Of a stretch of 64,000 nt of DNA, positions 54,611 to 64,000 are shown one piece after another. The notes below the pieces were generated by a model. That model was given only the letters and a program-made list of their open reading frames with translations. It searched no databases and was not told the DNA's origin. The stretch is from Lucinisca nassula. Taxonomy: Eukaryota; Mollusca; Bivalvia; Lucinida; Lucinidae. The position numbers and the translations under genes are program-made. Location: NCBI GenBank assembly GCA_963580285.1, contig OY757024.1:125178045-125242044 (forward strand), given 5' to 3'. Numbering within the stretch: position 1 is the stretch's first letter; each line of letters starts with the position of its first letter.

Positions 54611-56136
54611 GGGATTATTTTTGGCCCCAGCACTATAATTTGAACAATCTTGGTAGGGGTCCACTAGATAAAGCTTCATACCAAATGTCAAAGACCTGGA
54701 CCTAGTTTTTACCTGTTATGACCCATATTCGAACTTAACTCAGATATCATCAAGACACACATTCTGGTACAGTTTCATGAAGATTGGAGCAAAATTGTGG
54801 TCTCTAGAGGATGAACAAGGTATGTTGATCACACACGTCGAATGATGAATGATGCACAACGCACTTACGACGGAAATAAGGTGATCACAAAAGCTCACAT
54901 TGAGCTTTGGTGAGGGGAGCTAAAATTGCCGTCCTCTAGAGTGTAAACAAGGTTTTTTATGAGTTTACCTAATGGCCTACTTATTGACCCGTATTAGAAC
55001 TTGACCTCGATATTGTAAAGATGATCATACTGAGCAAGTTTGATGATGATTGGACCAATTCTGTGGCCTCTAGAGTGTTAACAAGGTTTTCTATGATTTA
55101 ACCTACTGACCTACTTTTTGATCCCACATGAACCGTATTCGAACTTGACCGGGATATTGTCAGGATGACCATGCTTAACAAATTTGAGGATGATGGGGCC
55201 AAAACTATAGCATCTAGACTGTAAACAAAGTTTTTCTATGGTTTGAACTACTGACCTACTTTTTGATCCCACATGACCCATATTCGAACTTCATCGAGAT
55301 ATTGTCAGGATAATCATTCTGAGCAAGTTTGAGGACGATTGGACCAAAACTGTGGGCTCTAGAGTCTTAACAAGGTTTTTCTATGATTTGACCAACTGAC
55401 CTACCTTTGACCCGACATGACCCATATTCGAACTTGACCTAGATATTGTCAGGATGATCATTTGGAGCAAGTTTGAGGATGACTGGACCAAAACTGTGGC
55501 CTCTAGAGTCTTAACAATGTTTTTCTATGGTTTGACCTACTGACCTCCTTTTTGACCCAATGTAACCCGTATTCGAACTTGACCGAGATATTGCCAAGAT
55601 GATCATTCTGAGCAAATTTGAGGATGATTGGACCAAAACTGTGGCCTCTAGAGTCTTAACAAGGTTTTTCTGTGATTTGACCTACTGACCTACTTTCTGA
55701 TCCCACATGACCCAATATTCGAACTTGAACGAGATATTTTCAGGATGATCATTCTGAGCAAGTGTGAGGATGATTGGACCAAAACTGTGGCCTCTAGAAT
55801 CTTAACAGGGTTTTTCTATGATTTGACCTGCTGACCTACGTTTTGACCCGGCATGACCCATATTCTAATTTGACCAAGATATTGTCAGGATGATCATTCT
55901 TAGCAAGTTTCAGGATGACTGAACTAAAACTGTGGCCTCTAGAGTCTTAGCAATGTTTTTTCTATGATTTGACCTACTGACCTACTTTTTGACCTGACAT
56001 GACCCATATTCGCACATGACCCAGATATCATCAAGACAAACATTCTGGTAAAGATTCATGAAGATTGCAGCAAAATGGTGGTCTCTAGAGTCTTAACAAT
56101 GTAAATGTTGACGACGCACGACGCACGCCGAACGAC
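54611..56136 (+). repeat. ~145-bp satellite array (family I), about nine units
   Basis: The unit contains GGCCTCTAGAGTCTTAACAA, TGATTTGACCTACTGACC, CATATTCGAACTTGACC and GAGGATGATTGGACC. Spacings 55501, 55645, 55791 and 55936 give the period. GATCACAAAAGCTCACATTG near 54883 and GACGACGCACGACGCACG near 56110 look like Helentron-type 3' ends, so this may be the body of one or more such elements. Confidence 0.85.
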
Positions 56137-56172
56137 GTGGGGTCAAAATTTTATAGGCGTGTTTTCGTGGTG
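56137..56172 (+). mobile_element. Family A MITE, right end only
   Basis: GTGGGGTCAAAATTTTATAG then GCGTGTTTTCGTGGTG. Confidence 0.68.
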
Positions 56173-56744
56173 GTATTTTACTGAAATATATGAGCCGCCT
56201 TTACTTTCCTAATTTCTAACTTATAGGAGGAATATGGCATATATGTAACGTACGACTATTCATCAGTGAAATGGCTTTGTATTTCCGAGAGAAACCGTAG
56301 GCATTTGCTCTGAGGTTGTTAAAACAACTTTTTCTCTTCTTCAGTTCTCTAGAGCATAGATGAAATAATTATTTCACAGCAAAGATAACCGTTTCGATAA
56401 TTTAGACGGAGGCACGTTTATTTAATGTTTTTGACATCCAAAGACCAGACTTCAGCTGATGGAAACAGCCGAGGTCCAGTAAGTGCCTTGTGTCAATAAT
56501 TATTCAGACTATTTAAAATGTAGAGATGACAACAGTCATAGAACCAAACAATTAATCTGAATGAAACACAAATGAAGACAGCCAGAGAGTGTCATATTCA
56601 GAGAAAACATACTACATAGGCAGGTGGACGTACAATCAAACAGCAAACAGCAAACACAAATGAAACAAAGCAACCAGCTCCAATATGCACGACAAAGCAT
56701 GAAAACTTCTTATTGTGTAGATTATATTTTCATGTCCTCTGGGC

Positions 56745-56855
56745 TCATTGATTTCATTGTGGAATTTGAAACATACTTGAGGGTCACTGATGGGGCCTTA
56801 TTGGTCGAAACTAGCTAGGCTGGCCCAGTTTCCTGCTCCCAAAGGATTACCTGTT
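56745..56855 (-). repeat. Repeat family G fragment
   Basis: The reverse strand carries CTAGCTAGTTTCGACCAATA and GGCCCCATCAGTGACC, as in 20225-20860. Confidence 0.6.
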
Positions 56856-56885
56856 CATAGATCATATTAAACACAAAATTTGTTT

Positions 56886-57182
56886 GTTTGAATTGGAGTT
56901 TAAAAGCCCAGTCAACACTATTTTAAGTCATTTGTGAGCCGGTCAGTTTGCCTATCCACACTGTTCCCGGCATGCTTATACGTAAGCGGTTAACCAGTAC
57001 AGTGCACATTCTTTCCCCAGAAACGGACAACTGCCCTTCTTGAATCAGCGGAAGGAGAGAATGACCGTAGAAAATATTTCATGATCAATCTCCACGAACG
57101 AATGTTGCCGACCCCGAAAGGTATCGAACCCGCATCCTCCTGATCAGTCAGACGCGCATCCGACTGAGCTACCGATGCCTGC
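56886..57182 (-). mobile_element. tRNA-derived SINE, family 2, full copy
   Basis: The reverse strand has GGTAGCTCAGTCGGATGCG and GCGGGTTCGATACC boxes, GAGATTGATCATGAAATA and the tail ACTGGGCTTTTAAACTCC + CAAA. ATTAAACACA flanks it at 56876-56885 and 57183-57192. Confidence 0.9.
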
Positions 57183-57192
57183 ATTAAACACA

Positions 57193-57555
57193 TAAACATC
57201 CTTGTTGCAGCGGACACCATAGAAGGGCCAACAAGACCCACCACCTTAGAACGTTTACCAGTGATAACCACTTTGTGGGATGATGGAGTTGATGGGTAAA
57301 TAGAGCCTAGCTCACTGAGGCATATTCTATATGCAAATGATAAACAAATGGAAGCATCCGTGTAGCAAAGGACCACGCAGAATACACAACACTTGAATCA
57401 CCGCCAAAAATAACAATTAGTAGCGATATTCCTTGGTAGATTATAAGAATCTAAAATGGGGTTCTGTTGTAGACGAGCGTTTCCAACCCGAGGGATGGCC
57501 GCGCTGAGCGGAACTGAGGCTACACCATATTAGATATATATTTTTTTTTGCACAA
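57193..57555. other. No recognised features
   Basis: No gene or shared repeat that I can support. Confidence 0.4.
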
Positions 57556-57790
57556 CACCACTGACAATATAGAAGATACAGTTAACCCACAGCTCCCATC
57601 AGAAACACCAAAGGGAAAGAGGCACATACATGAAACGAAAACCAAAAGAACAGTTACTTTCCAACAAAGTGGCCAATTGGCTATCCAAACCAAAATAATA
57701 TAAGCGATACACACACTCAATAACAAACCATAACAGAAATAAACTGCGACACAAGAACCGCCTTTGAAGGATCAGAATGTCCATTTTACT
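57556..57790 (+). repeat. Interspersed repeat family H, shortened
   Basis: CACCAAAGGGAAAGAGGCAC, TTACTTTCCAACAAAGTGG, GGCTATCCAAACC and CACACACTCAATAACAAACC. Confidence 0.7.
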
Positions 57791-58050
57791 TTATTTAACT
57801 TTTTATGTTTGGCGCATTAAATTTATGTAGTTCGTCTGGGTAAGAACAACAGGGTAAAAACAGAATTTCTATCCTAGGCTAAAACGATTGGCTTTTGGCT
57901 GAACGTAGTAAATAGTAAGGAAACTAAATTATCAGAATTGTTATACAAGTTTCTTCTTGGCGAATATAATGGCGGCATTTATCAGCATAAATGGATCCAT
58001 TGTATAACAGAAATCATAATAAGTGTAGGACGTGTTGACCTGTTACAAAA

Positions 58051-58329
58051 CATTACAAAAACACGCCTATACAAATACATTGCCACCTTTATCGCCGAAA
58101 AAAGGAAAATTTTATGATGAAAAACTGTGATATTTTTCTTATTCTGCTCCAAATATAGATTGTGGGCACTCGTTAGAACCGCCTCATCGAGGCGGTTCTA
58201 TCGAGTACCAACAATCTATATTTTAGAGCTGAAATAAGAAAATTAAGGTATACCCCCGGAAACCCCAGTTTTACTGTATAAAAGTGGTTTTCAAGGGCGT
58301 CAAAATTATATAGGTGTGTTTTCGAGATG
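58051..58329 (+). mobile_element. Hairpin MITE, family A
   Basis: It is full-length with a complete core stem. The ends are CATTACAAAAACACGCC and GGTGTGTTTTCGAGATG. Confidence 0.88.
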
Positions 58330-58439
58330 AGAAGTCATTGGAAACCCTAAATTGATCAAAATGCACATTTCTAAAACTGTCTGATCTATACAAAAGTGGC
58401 ATACAAAAGTATCATCATCCTCTAAAGGAAAAAATAATC

Positions 58440-59247
58440 TTTTCAAACATGATGTCAATTTTAAAAATTATTTAACCAAATTGATTAATAAACGCTACTC
58501 TACATTGCTTAAATTCAGATAAAGTAACCATAGGCTCCCAGTTGAAACTGGTCGCTGAGAAAACATTCGTTTGCAGGAAAGAACGTGTGTTCTTTGTGAG
58601 AAAAATGATATTGGTGACGAATTTCACCTACTTCTTGTATGTAATCGTTTCAAATCAGAGCGAAAAAAAAAAGTATTTACCCTCAAATTTTTAAAGACGT
58701 CCCAATATAATTAAATTCAAGGAGCTATTACCTGCTGCAGATAAAAATCTTATCAAATTATCTTGCTTTATAGAAATCATTATGAAGAAATTTTCAAATG
58801 CTAATAAAGTTGTCTGTATTTTAACACTACATGTTCTTGTCAATATGCTTTTTTATCTTTCATTATATTAACATGTCTATGTGATATGTGTCTCTGATAA
58901 CCCTACCCCATGTCTCATGTAGGAAGGAGGGTGTTTTCGGGGATACACATTATTTTTCCTGTTCCTGCTATGGTTGCCTTATAGAACTGCCTAAATCTGA
59001 CTGTCCTGGTGAGATCCACGGTCTGTTTTTCATGGCCTTAAAAATCTTACTATTTTGCATAGGCATGGTAATGTGATGTATTTGCTTCCTTTTTGTTGTT
59101 GCTTTTTTCTTCTTTTTGTTGTTGTATTTGCTTGTTTATATATGTCTCTTTATTACATGTCACCTGTTTGTATAATATGCTCTTACGCCACCTGCATGTA
59201 GCCTGAGTTTATCTTCAATACAGTTATGTTCTGTTCTGTTCTGCTAA
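58440..59247 (+). pseudogene. 3' remnant of a second non-LTR retrotransposon
   Basis: Conceptual reading gives SNHRLPVETGR, a stop, then RTCVLCEKNDIGDEFHLLLV and CNRFKSERK. This resembles the Cys/His-bearing C-terminal region that follows the RT in several molluscan LINEs (pattern CxxC...GDEFH...C). Several stops interrupt it. The stretch 58880-59080 may include a decayed MITE. The remnant ends in a TTCTG repeat at about 59226-59245, a plausible LINE 3' tail. It is not the same LINE as at 22170. Confidence 0.68.
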
Positions 59248-59468
59248 AACCACGGATTTCCATATCTGGTGTGCAAGAAATATATACCATTTATATTTTT
59301 GCTCGTCCGTCCTATCTGCTATCAAATCCACCTCACTTATTGAAAATAACGCTAGCCAAGACGAATTCATTATTTCATTATCGTCTAGAGACTTAGTTTC
59401 TAAGCGTTCTAAGCAAGATGTTCTCAAAACCGGACTAAACGCTTAATAGACTATCTGCTACACTATAT

Positions 59469-59705
59469 GAGCCCCGCCAAGCGAATTTGTGTCTTCGAGC
59501 ATTCCGTCATGACAAATTTTAACTGCGCATGCCCAGCCATTCAGAGGGGCCAATGATACGGCTTTCTGTCTGAAGGTGCCTCTTGATTCACTGCTTGTAT
59601 GAGCGAGCAGCCAAGGTTCTGGCGAGATTGCGCGGATGCGCAGGCTCGCCTGAACCTTCGCTGCTCGCATAGGCGATAAGTACGAAAAAACGCTTGACGG
59701 GGCCC
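59469..59705. mobile_element. 237-bp foldback element, family P
   Basis: The ends GAGCCCCGCCAAGCG and CGCTTGACGGGGCCC are inverted, and ATAT flanks it at 59465-59468 and 59706-59709. The inner hairpin has TGCGCGGATGCGCAGGC, shared with family N. Confidence 0.75.
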
Positions 59706-59709
59706 ATAT

Positions 59710-60196
59710 TATATTGACAAGTGAAAATGTTCTTCTACAAGAAGCAGTTACTGTGTTGACCTCAGGTTGGGAGATGTCATTAATTATCAGAACGCAATAA
59801 AATCAAGTTTACATAAAATCACTTTATGTCCGATTGGGTATTTTTTTTTTTTCACAATTAGCGTTTGATTCGATGAAGTAGTCACGTTACAGGAAATAAG
59901 AACCGGTAAAGGGGTTCAAAGGGTCTATGAATAATGCTGTTGGATTTTACCTTAGATTTAGCGAAAATGTTTTTCTGCAGGGAAATAAACGCCAAGAACA
60001 GGGTAATGGTATCCTCGCCATGTCGGGAATATTCAATTTGTTCGACGTATGTTACTTGACGGAAGTTTATGCTCGACATTTGAAACTGCCCTTGGTTTGA
60101 TGACGAGGTTTAAAATTTCGTCAATATGCAGAAATTATTCAAACCCTCAACATCCTCAGTGATATGACGCTGCAATTATTTTCGAGCGATGGTTTT
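59710..60196. other. No recognised features
   Basis: No ORF with similarity and no repeat identified. Confidence 0.4.
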
Positions 60197-60474
60197 CACC
60201 GCGTGAAAACGTCCGTGAAATGAACACCCCCTGAACCCCATTAAATATATAGAAAACTGGGGTTTACGGGGGTATACATTGTTTTTCATATTTCTGCTCC
60301 AACGCATAGGTTGTGGGTACTCGTTAGAATCGCTCCAATGAGGCGGTTCTAACGAGCACCCACAACCTATATTTGCAGTATAAATAAGAAAAATATCCTG
60401 CATTTTCCATCAGAAAAGTAGCCATTTTGGAGATGTGAAAATACACGATGTCGCACGGATATGTTATCGTAATG
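60197..60474 (-). mobile_element. Hairpin MITE, family B
   Basis: It is full-length. The left end CACCGCGTGAAAACGTCCGTG is mutated and the right end is CGGATATGTTATCGTAATG. The core tip has one deletion. Confidence 0.85.
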
Positions 60475-60479
60475 AATTC

Positions 60480-60775
60480 GGAAAACTTGCAAAATAGAAG
60501 TGGATGCAATCATTAGGAATCGATAAAAACTAGAGCTGTCAGTGAAACTGACTAGGGCGCCGGCAGCGCTATCAGAAATTTGTGGACGGACAGACGGACA
60601 GACGGACAGACAGAGGGGTTACTATAGGGCACCCACACTTTCAGTGCGGGGCCCTAATTAACCCACAGCTCCCATCAAGGACACCAAAGGGAAAGAAACA
60701 CAAACATTAAACAACAGACCCTAATCGAAACACCAACAGCGGAAAGCCAAAAGGACAAGCCACAAACGCTGCCCC
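60480..60775 (+). repeat. Interspersed repeat family H, split
   Basis: TAGAAGTGGATGCAATCATT and GAATCGATAAA lie before, and TTAACCCACAGCTCCCATC to CAGCGGAAAGCC after, a 122-bp insertion. Confidence 0.7.
60532..60653 (+). mobile_element. Miniature Helentron-like element HT3
   Basis: The 5' hairpin is GTCAGTGAAACTGAC. GGGCGCC follows, then a GGACAGAC microsatellite, and the 3' hairpin CCCACACTTTCAGTGCGGG before GGGCCCT. It splits repeat H with no target duplication visible. It is only ~122 bp. Confidence 0.6.
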
Positions 60776-61194
60776 CCTTGGGATAAACGATGGAAATTCA
60801 CACTGTTGATATTCTGGCAAGGGTTTTCTTTACACTATTTCCAAACTGTTTCGAATGAAAGATTGTCACGGTAATCTGGTTACCTTGTTGCCTCCGTTGA
60901 ACGTTTAACTCATTGTATATCAATGTGTGCGTAATAGTCTAATTTTTTGTGGTTTAAATTTATAGTAATGAAAAAAATCCATTTCGGTAATAAATTTTAC
61001 ACAGACTATTTACACTCTAGAACTGTAGAAAGTTTTTCGTCTTAGGTGTGCATCAAAGAGCCAATAGCCCGGGCCCGGCTATAATCAAGAGCGAGGATTA
61101 TGGCCAAGTGAAATCGATTAAAGCACCGCCTCAGTTAAAAAGGTTACTAACCATTCCAACGCGGTTCTCATGTTGTAGTTTATTGTTGTTATAG

Positions 61195-61390
61195 TTCGTT
61201 TTGCATGTATGTATTGCTAATATCGTTTTGTTTTGGATAACCGTTTGTCCACTTTCTGGGAAAGTAACTGTCAGTTTGGCCTTCCGCTTGTGACGTTTTC
61301 ATTATGGTGAATTTATTTGATGTTTGTATTTCTTTCCCTTTGGTGTGTATGTAATAGTATTGATATCTTCACTCCTATTTTGATTTGATT
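61195..61390 (-). repeat. Interspersed repeat family H, inverted
   Basis: The reverse strand has AGAAGTGAAGATATCAATAC, CACACCAAAGGGAAAGAAAT, CACAAGCGGAAGGCCAAAC and GGTTATCCAAAAC. Confidence 0.7.
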
Positions 61391-61499
61391 TATGTCAATT
61401 AATACAATCTTCTGCCATCGGTTTCCGGGGTTCTCGAAGGTAATATAAGCTGCCTGTCACAATCTTAAATACATCTGCTTAAGTGAATGTGTGCCGGTC

Positions 61500-62160
61500 G
61501 TAAAACGTTTCCCTGAATATTTATTGGGGTTACTGATGAGGCTAAGTTTGCCAAAACTAGATGGTGTGGCGAAGCAAAATTTGTACACTCCATAATTTTC
61601 AGTTCTGTGATGTATTCCTTGCTTAAAAAGATAACCCTTTGTAGAACATATTTGAGCCAGCGCACGACAAAACCTACAAAAAGACGTGCGCCCAGCGAAG
61701 AATCAGATCAGCCTGCGCTTCCGCGCAGTCTGATCAGAGTCTTCGCTGTGCGCTCTAAGGATAGCTAAGGGTCCATTGCCCCTTCATGCAGCACGAAAAG
61801 TCTCTGGTTAGACTGTATGGATGCGCCGGCTTATCTGATTCTTCGCTGGGCGCACATGTCTTATTGCAGGTTTTGTCGTGCACTGGCTCATTTAACGTCA
61901 CTACAACTGGCGTTAAAGGAATGTGTGGCGGTTGTAAAAAGTCTCACTGTCCTTCATCATATTGTAGTTTATTTTTCTTGTCGTTTGGGATCATTGATTT
62001 CATAATGGAGTTTTGAAAATATTTGAGGGTCAATGATGAGGTCTAATTGTCCGAAAGTAGCTAGTCTGGTCCAGAAAATCTTGAACACGCCATAATTTTC
62101 AGTTCTATTGTGTATTCATTGCTGTCAATGGATAACCCTTTCATAGAACATATTATATTT
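61500..62160 (-). repeat. Repeat family G, two units, one split by family N
   Basis: The reverse strand carries AGCAAGGAATACATCAC, ATTATGGAGTGTACAAATTT and CCTCATCAGTAACCCC; a second unit lies at 61985-62160. The first unit is broken at 61653 and resumes at 61894 (TTAACGTCAC...GGCGTTAAAGGAATGTGTGG). Confidence 0.68.
61654..61889. mobile_element. 236-bp foldback element, family N
   Basis: The ends GAGCCAGCGCACGACAAAAC and GTTTTGTCGTGCACTGGCTC are inverted. ATTT flanks it at 61650-61653 and 61890-61893. It has exactly the same length as the copy at 52054. Confidence 0.87.
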
Positions 62161-62300
62161 GATGGGATTTGACGAGTATAAAATGAATGCTTCTTTACAT
62201 CATACGGTAGATTTGTTAAACCTATCACGAAGATGCGGAGCGCTGAAGTGCAGTGGTGAAGCATCGGATTATATGTAGCTGTCGTCACTAGATAACAAAG

Positions 62301-62584
62301 CAACCCGAAAAACACGCCTATAAATTTTTGACCCTTTCCATCCCCACTTTTATATATAAAAAAAACTGGGGTTTACAGGGGTGTACATTATTTTTCTTAT
62401 TTCTGCTCCACATCATAGATTGTGGCTACTCGTTAGAACGGCCTCAGCGAGGCGGTTCTAACGTGTACCCAAAATCTATGTTTTGGGCAGAAATATGAAA
62501 AAATATCAGAATTTGTCATCTGAAAATTTTCAGTTTTTGGTGGTAAATTTTTCAATATATTTGAAAAGGCGTGTTGTTGTAATG
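62301..62584 (-). mobile_element. Hairpin MITE, family A
   Basis: The left end CAACCCGAAAAACACGCC is mutated and the right end is GGCGTGTTGTTGTAATG. The core is GTTAGAACGGCCTCAGCGAG with a partner arm. Confidence 0.83.
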
Positions 62585-62770
62585 GTCTGATGGAAAATGT
62601 TGCTTCATTCTCAGCAGCCAAGGAAAGCTACAACTCGAAAGGATATTATGAAATCTATATCCTAGATCGGAGAGCAGCATAAATCGACCCTACTGACAAA
62701 ATCCCCTCTCAGAGTTATAGCAGCCTGTACTCGATGACATTTAACGGTCTTTTCTCCAGACCTCAGACGC

Positions 62771-63030
62771 ATGTTAAAAATAGAAGTGAAGGCAATGATC
62801 AGAATCGATACAATTAACCAACAGCTTCGATCTGAGACACCAAAAGGAAAGAAACACAAACATGGAATAACTAGACCATAATGGAATCACCAATAGCAGA
62901 AAGCCAAAAGGACAGTCACTTTTCCACAATATGGCCAACTGGCTATCCAAAACAAAACATATAAGCGATACACACACTCAAAGACAAACCATTACAAAAA
63001 TATATCGCGGCAGAAGAATTGCCTTGGAAG
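62771..63030 (+). repeat. Interspersed repeat family H
   Basis: AAAATAGAAGTGAAGGCAAT, ACACCAAAAGGAAAGAAACA, GGCTATCCAAAACAAAAC and CACACACTCAAAGACAAACC. Confidence 0.74.
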
Positions 63031-63515
63031 TCGCGTAGACTAAAAGCGAGCTAATAATTCTAATAAATTTCAAGCTTCAGTGGAACCTTATATGATTCTA
63101 GCATAAAACTCCATTAAGGCTGATAAGGGTTTGGACTATTCAAAATTGGAAATTATTTTATGCTTTATGACAAAGAAAAGGCCATCATTTGTCATTATAA
63201 AAAGAACGAAACTGCAATATGTCACTCAAACAGTATTTTTAGAGGTTTTAACATTTTTTATCTAATTGCATTTTGTATCACTGTTTTTGCTGAACATAAA
63301 TCCATATATTTTGAGCTTAAATTGTTTCATTAGGGAAACGTTTCTGAAGTAATATTATATGTCGCCTAATATCATGAACTGAGCCGATTCACGAGATAAT
63401 GCCGCTTTGTATTCTGAGATTTATATTCTTCAACCAACAAGTAGTCCTGTCAGATTGCATAAAACTATATCAGTGTCTCATCTAAGTGTACTTATCACTA
63501 GAGAAAACACGCCAA
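63031..63515. other. No recognised features
   Basis: AT-rich sequence without an ORF or shared repeat. Confidence 0.4.
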
Positions 63516-63517
63516 TA

Positions 63518-63706
63518 CAAAATAGAAGTGAAGGCAATGATGTAGAATCCGTACAATTAACCAACAGCCCAAACCAAAGCGATACACACACTCAAAGACA
63601 AACCATAATAAAAATAAAACGCGACAGCAGAACCGCCTCGGAATGGTTAGTGAAACGAATTCCACTGGGACGCTTAAATCGATTTTACGTGGCCACAATC
63701 CTCGCC
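63518..63706 (+). repeat. Interspersed repeat family H, internally deleted
   Basis: AAAATAGAAGTGAAGGCAAT is joined to CACACACTCAAAGACAAACC, then CGCGACAGCAGAACCGCCTC and CGTGGCCACAATCCTCGCCC. Confidence 0.7.
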
Positions 63707-63707
63707 C

Positions 63708-63772
63708 ATATACATTGTAAATTTTACTCCTAAACAAAAATTTTAAGATGAAAAATTGTGACATTTGTCTTA
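63708..63772 (+). mobile_element. Family A MITE left-arm fragment
   Basis: ACATTGTAAATTTTACTCC and TTTTAAGATGAAAAATTGTG are family A inner left arm. It is cut at CTTA by the family B copy that follows. Confidence 0.6.
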
Positions 63773-64000
63773 CATTACGATAACACACGCGTGCGACATA
63801 GTGCATCTTTCACATCTCCAAAATGGCTACTTTTCAGATGTAAATTCATGATATCTTTCTTATTTATACTTCAAACATAGGTTGTGGATGCTCGTTACAA
63901 GAGCCTCATTAAGGCGGTCCTAACGAGTACCCACAACCTATGTCTTGGAGTTAAAATAAGAAAAATAATGTTTACCCCCGTAAACCCCAGTTTTCTCCAT
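63773..64000 (+). mobile_element. Hairpin MITE, family B, running off the window
   Basis: CATTACGATAACACACGCG is the left end. The core reads CGTTACAAGAGCCTC / AAGGCGGTCCTAACGAG. The right arm continues past the last base. Confidence 0.84.

Overview
This window looks like nuclear DNA of a marine invertebrate, most likely a bivalve or related mollusc. It is AT-rich, has no operons, and its genes have spliceosomal-type exon boundaries. It is full of SINEs whose tails read GACGTTAAAC followed by CAAA repeats, of palindromic MITE-like elements, and of Helentron-like repeats. I cannot name the species. Nearly all of the 64 kb is mobile or repetitive DNA. The only host gene I can support is one exon of a neuroligin/carboxylesterase-type gene near 48.3-48.7 kb.

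Layout. 0.23-7.54 kb: a complete BEL/Pao LTR retrotransposon with 277-bp LTRs that look identical, a 5-bp target duplication (ATGTG), one uninterrupted 1872-aa gag-pol frame, and a second 274-aa ORF in the position where retroviruses carry env. ORF2 encodes two C2H2 zinc fingers, a long acidic region and a SUMO-interaction-like motif. 8-21 kb: old ~450-bp satellite, hairpin MITEs, a palindromic element with amplified arms, a SINE nested in a MITE, and a Helentron-like element. 21.7-24.7 kb: MITEs and a broken LINE. 24.77-27.49 kb: a 2.7-kb element with inverted ends and a TTA target duplication, inserted in a MITE and holding a 652-bp direct repeat. 28-37 kb: MITEs, SINEs, foldback arrays and a broken mariner transposase. 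37.1-40.8 kb: a SINE copy split by a Helentron-like element and by a MITE. 41-45 kb: MITEs, a second Helentron-like copy, a ~103-bp palindromic minisatellite and a TTAA-flanked element. 48-49.3 kb: the esterase-like exon and a 5S-rRNA-derived fragment. 49.4-64 kb: more MITEs, SINEs, foldbacks, a ~145-bp satellite and a LINE 3' remnant.

How the parts relate. Two related hairpin MITE families (A and B below) together account for about 30 whole or partial copies. They share a central stem-loop while their arms differ, and several arm differences are compensatory across the stem. Nested insertions give several pre-insertion sites. In two of them the MITEs duplicate at most one base, and the Helentron-like elements duplicate none that I can see. 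The most unusual coding content is the retrotransposon ORF2. It has a consensus splice acceptor two bases before its ATG, a consensus donor between the primer-binding site and gag, and also an internal E-box/E-box/TATA arrangement like that of the LTR, so it could be made from a spliced or from an internally initiated RNA.
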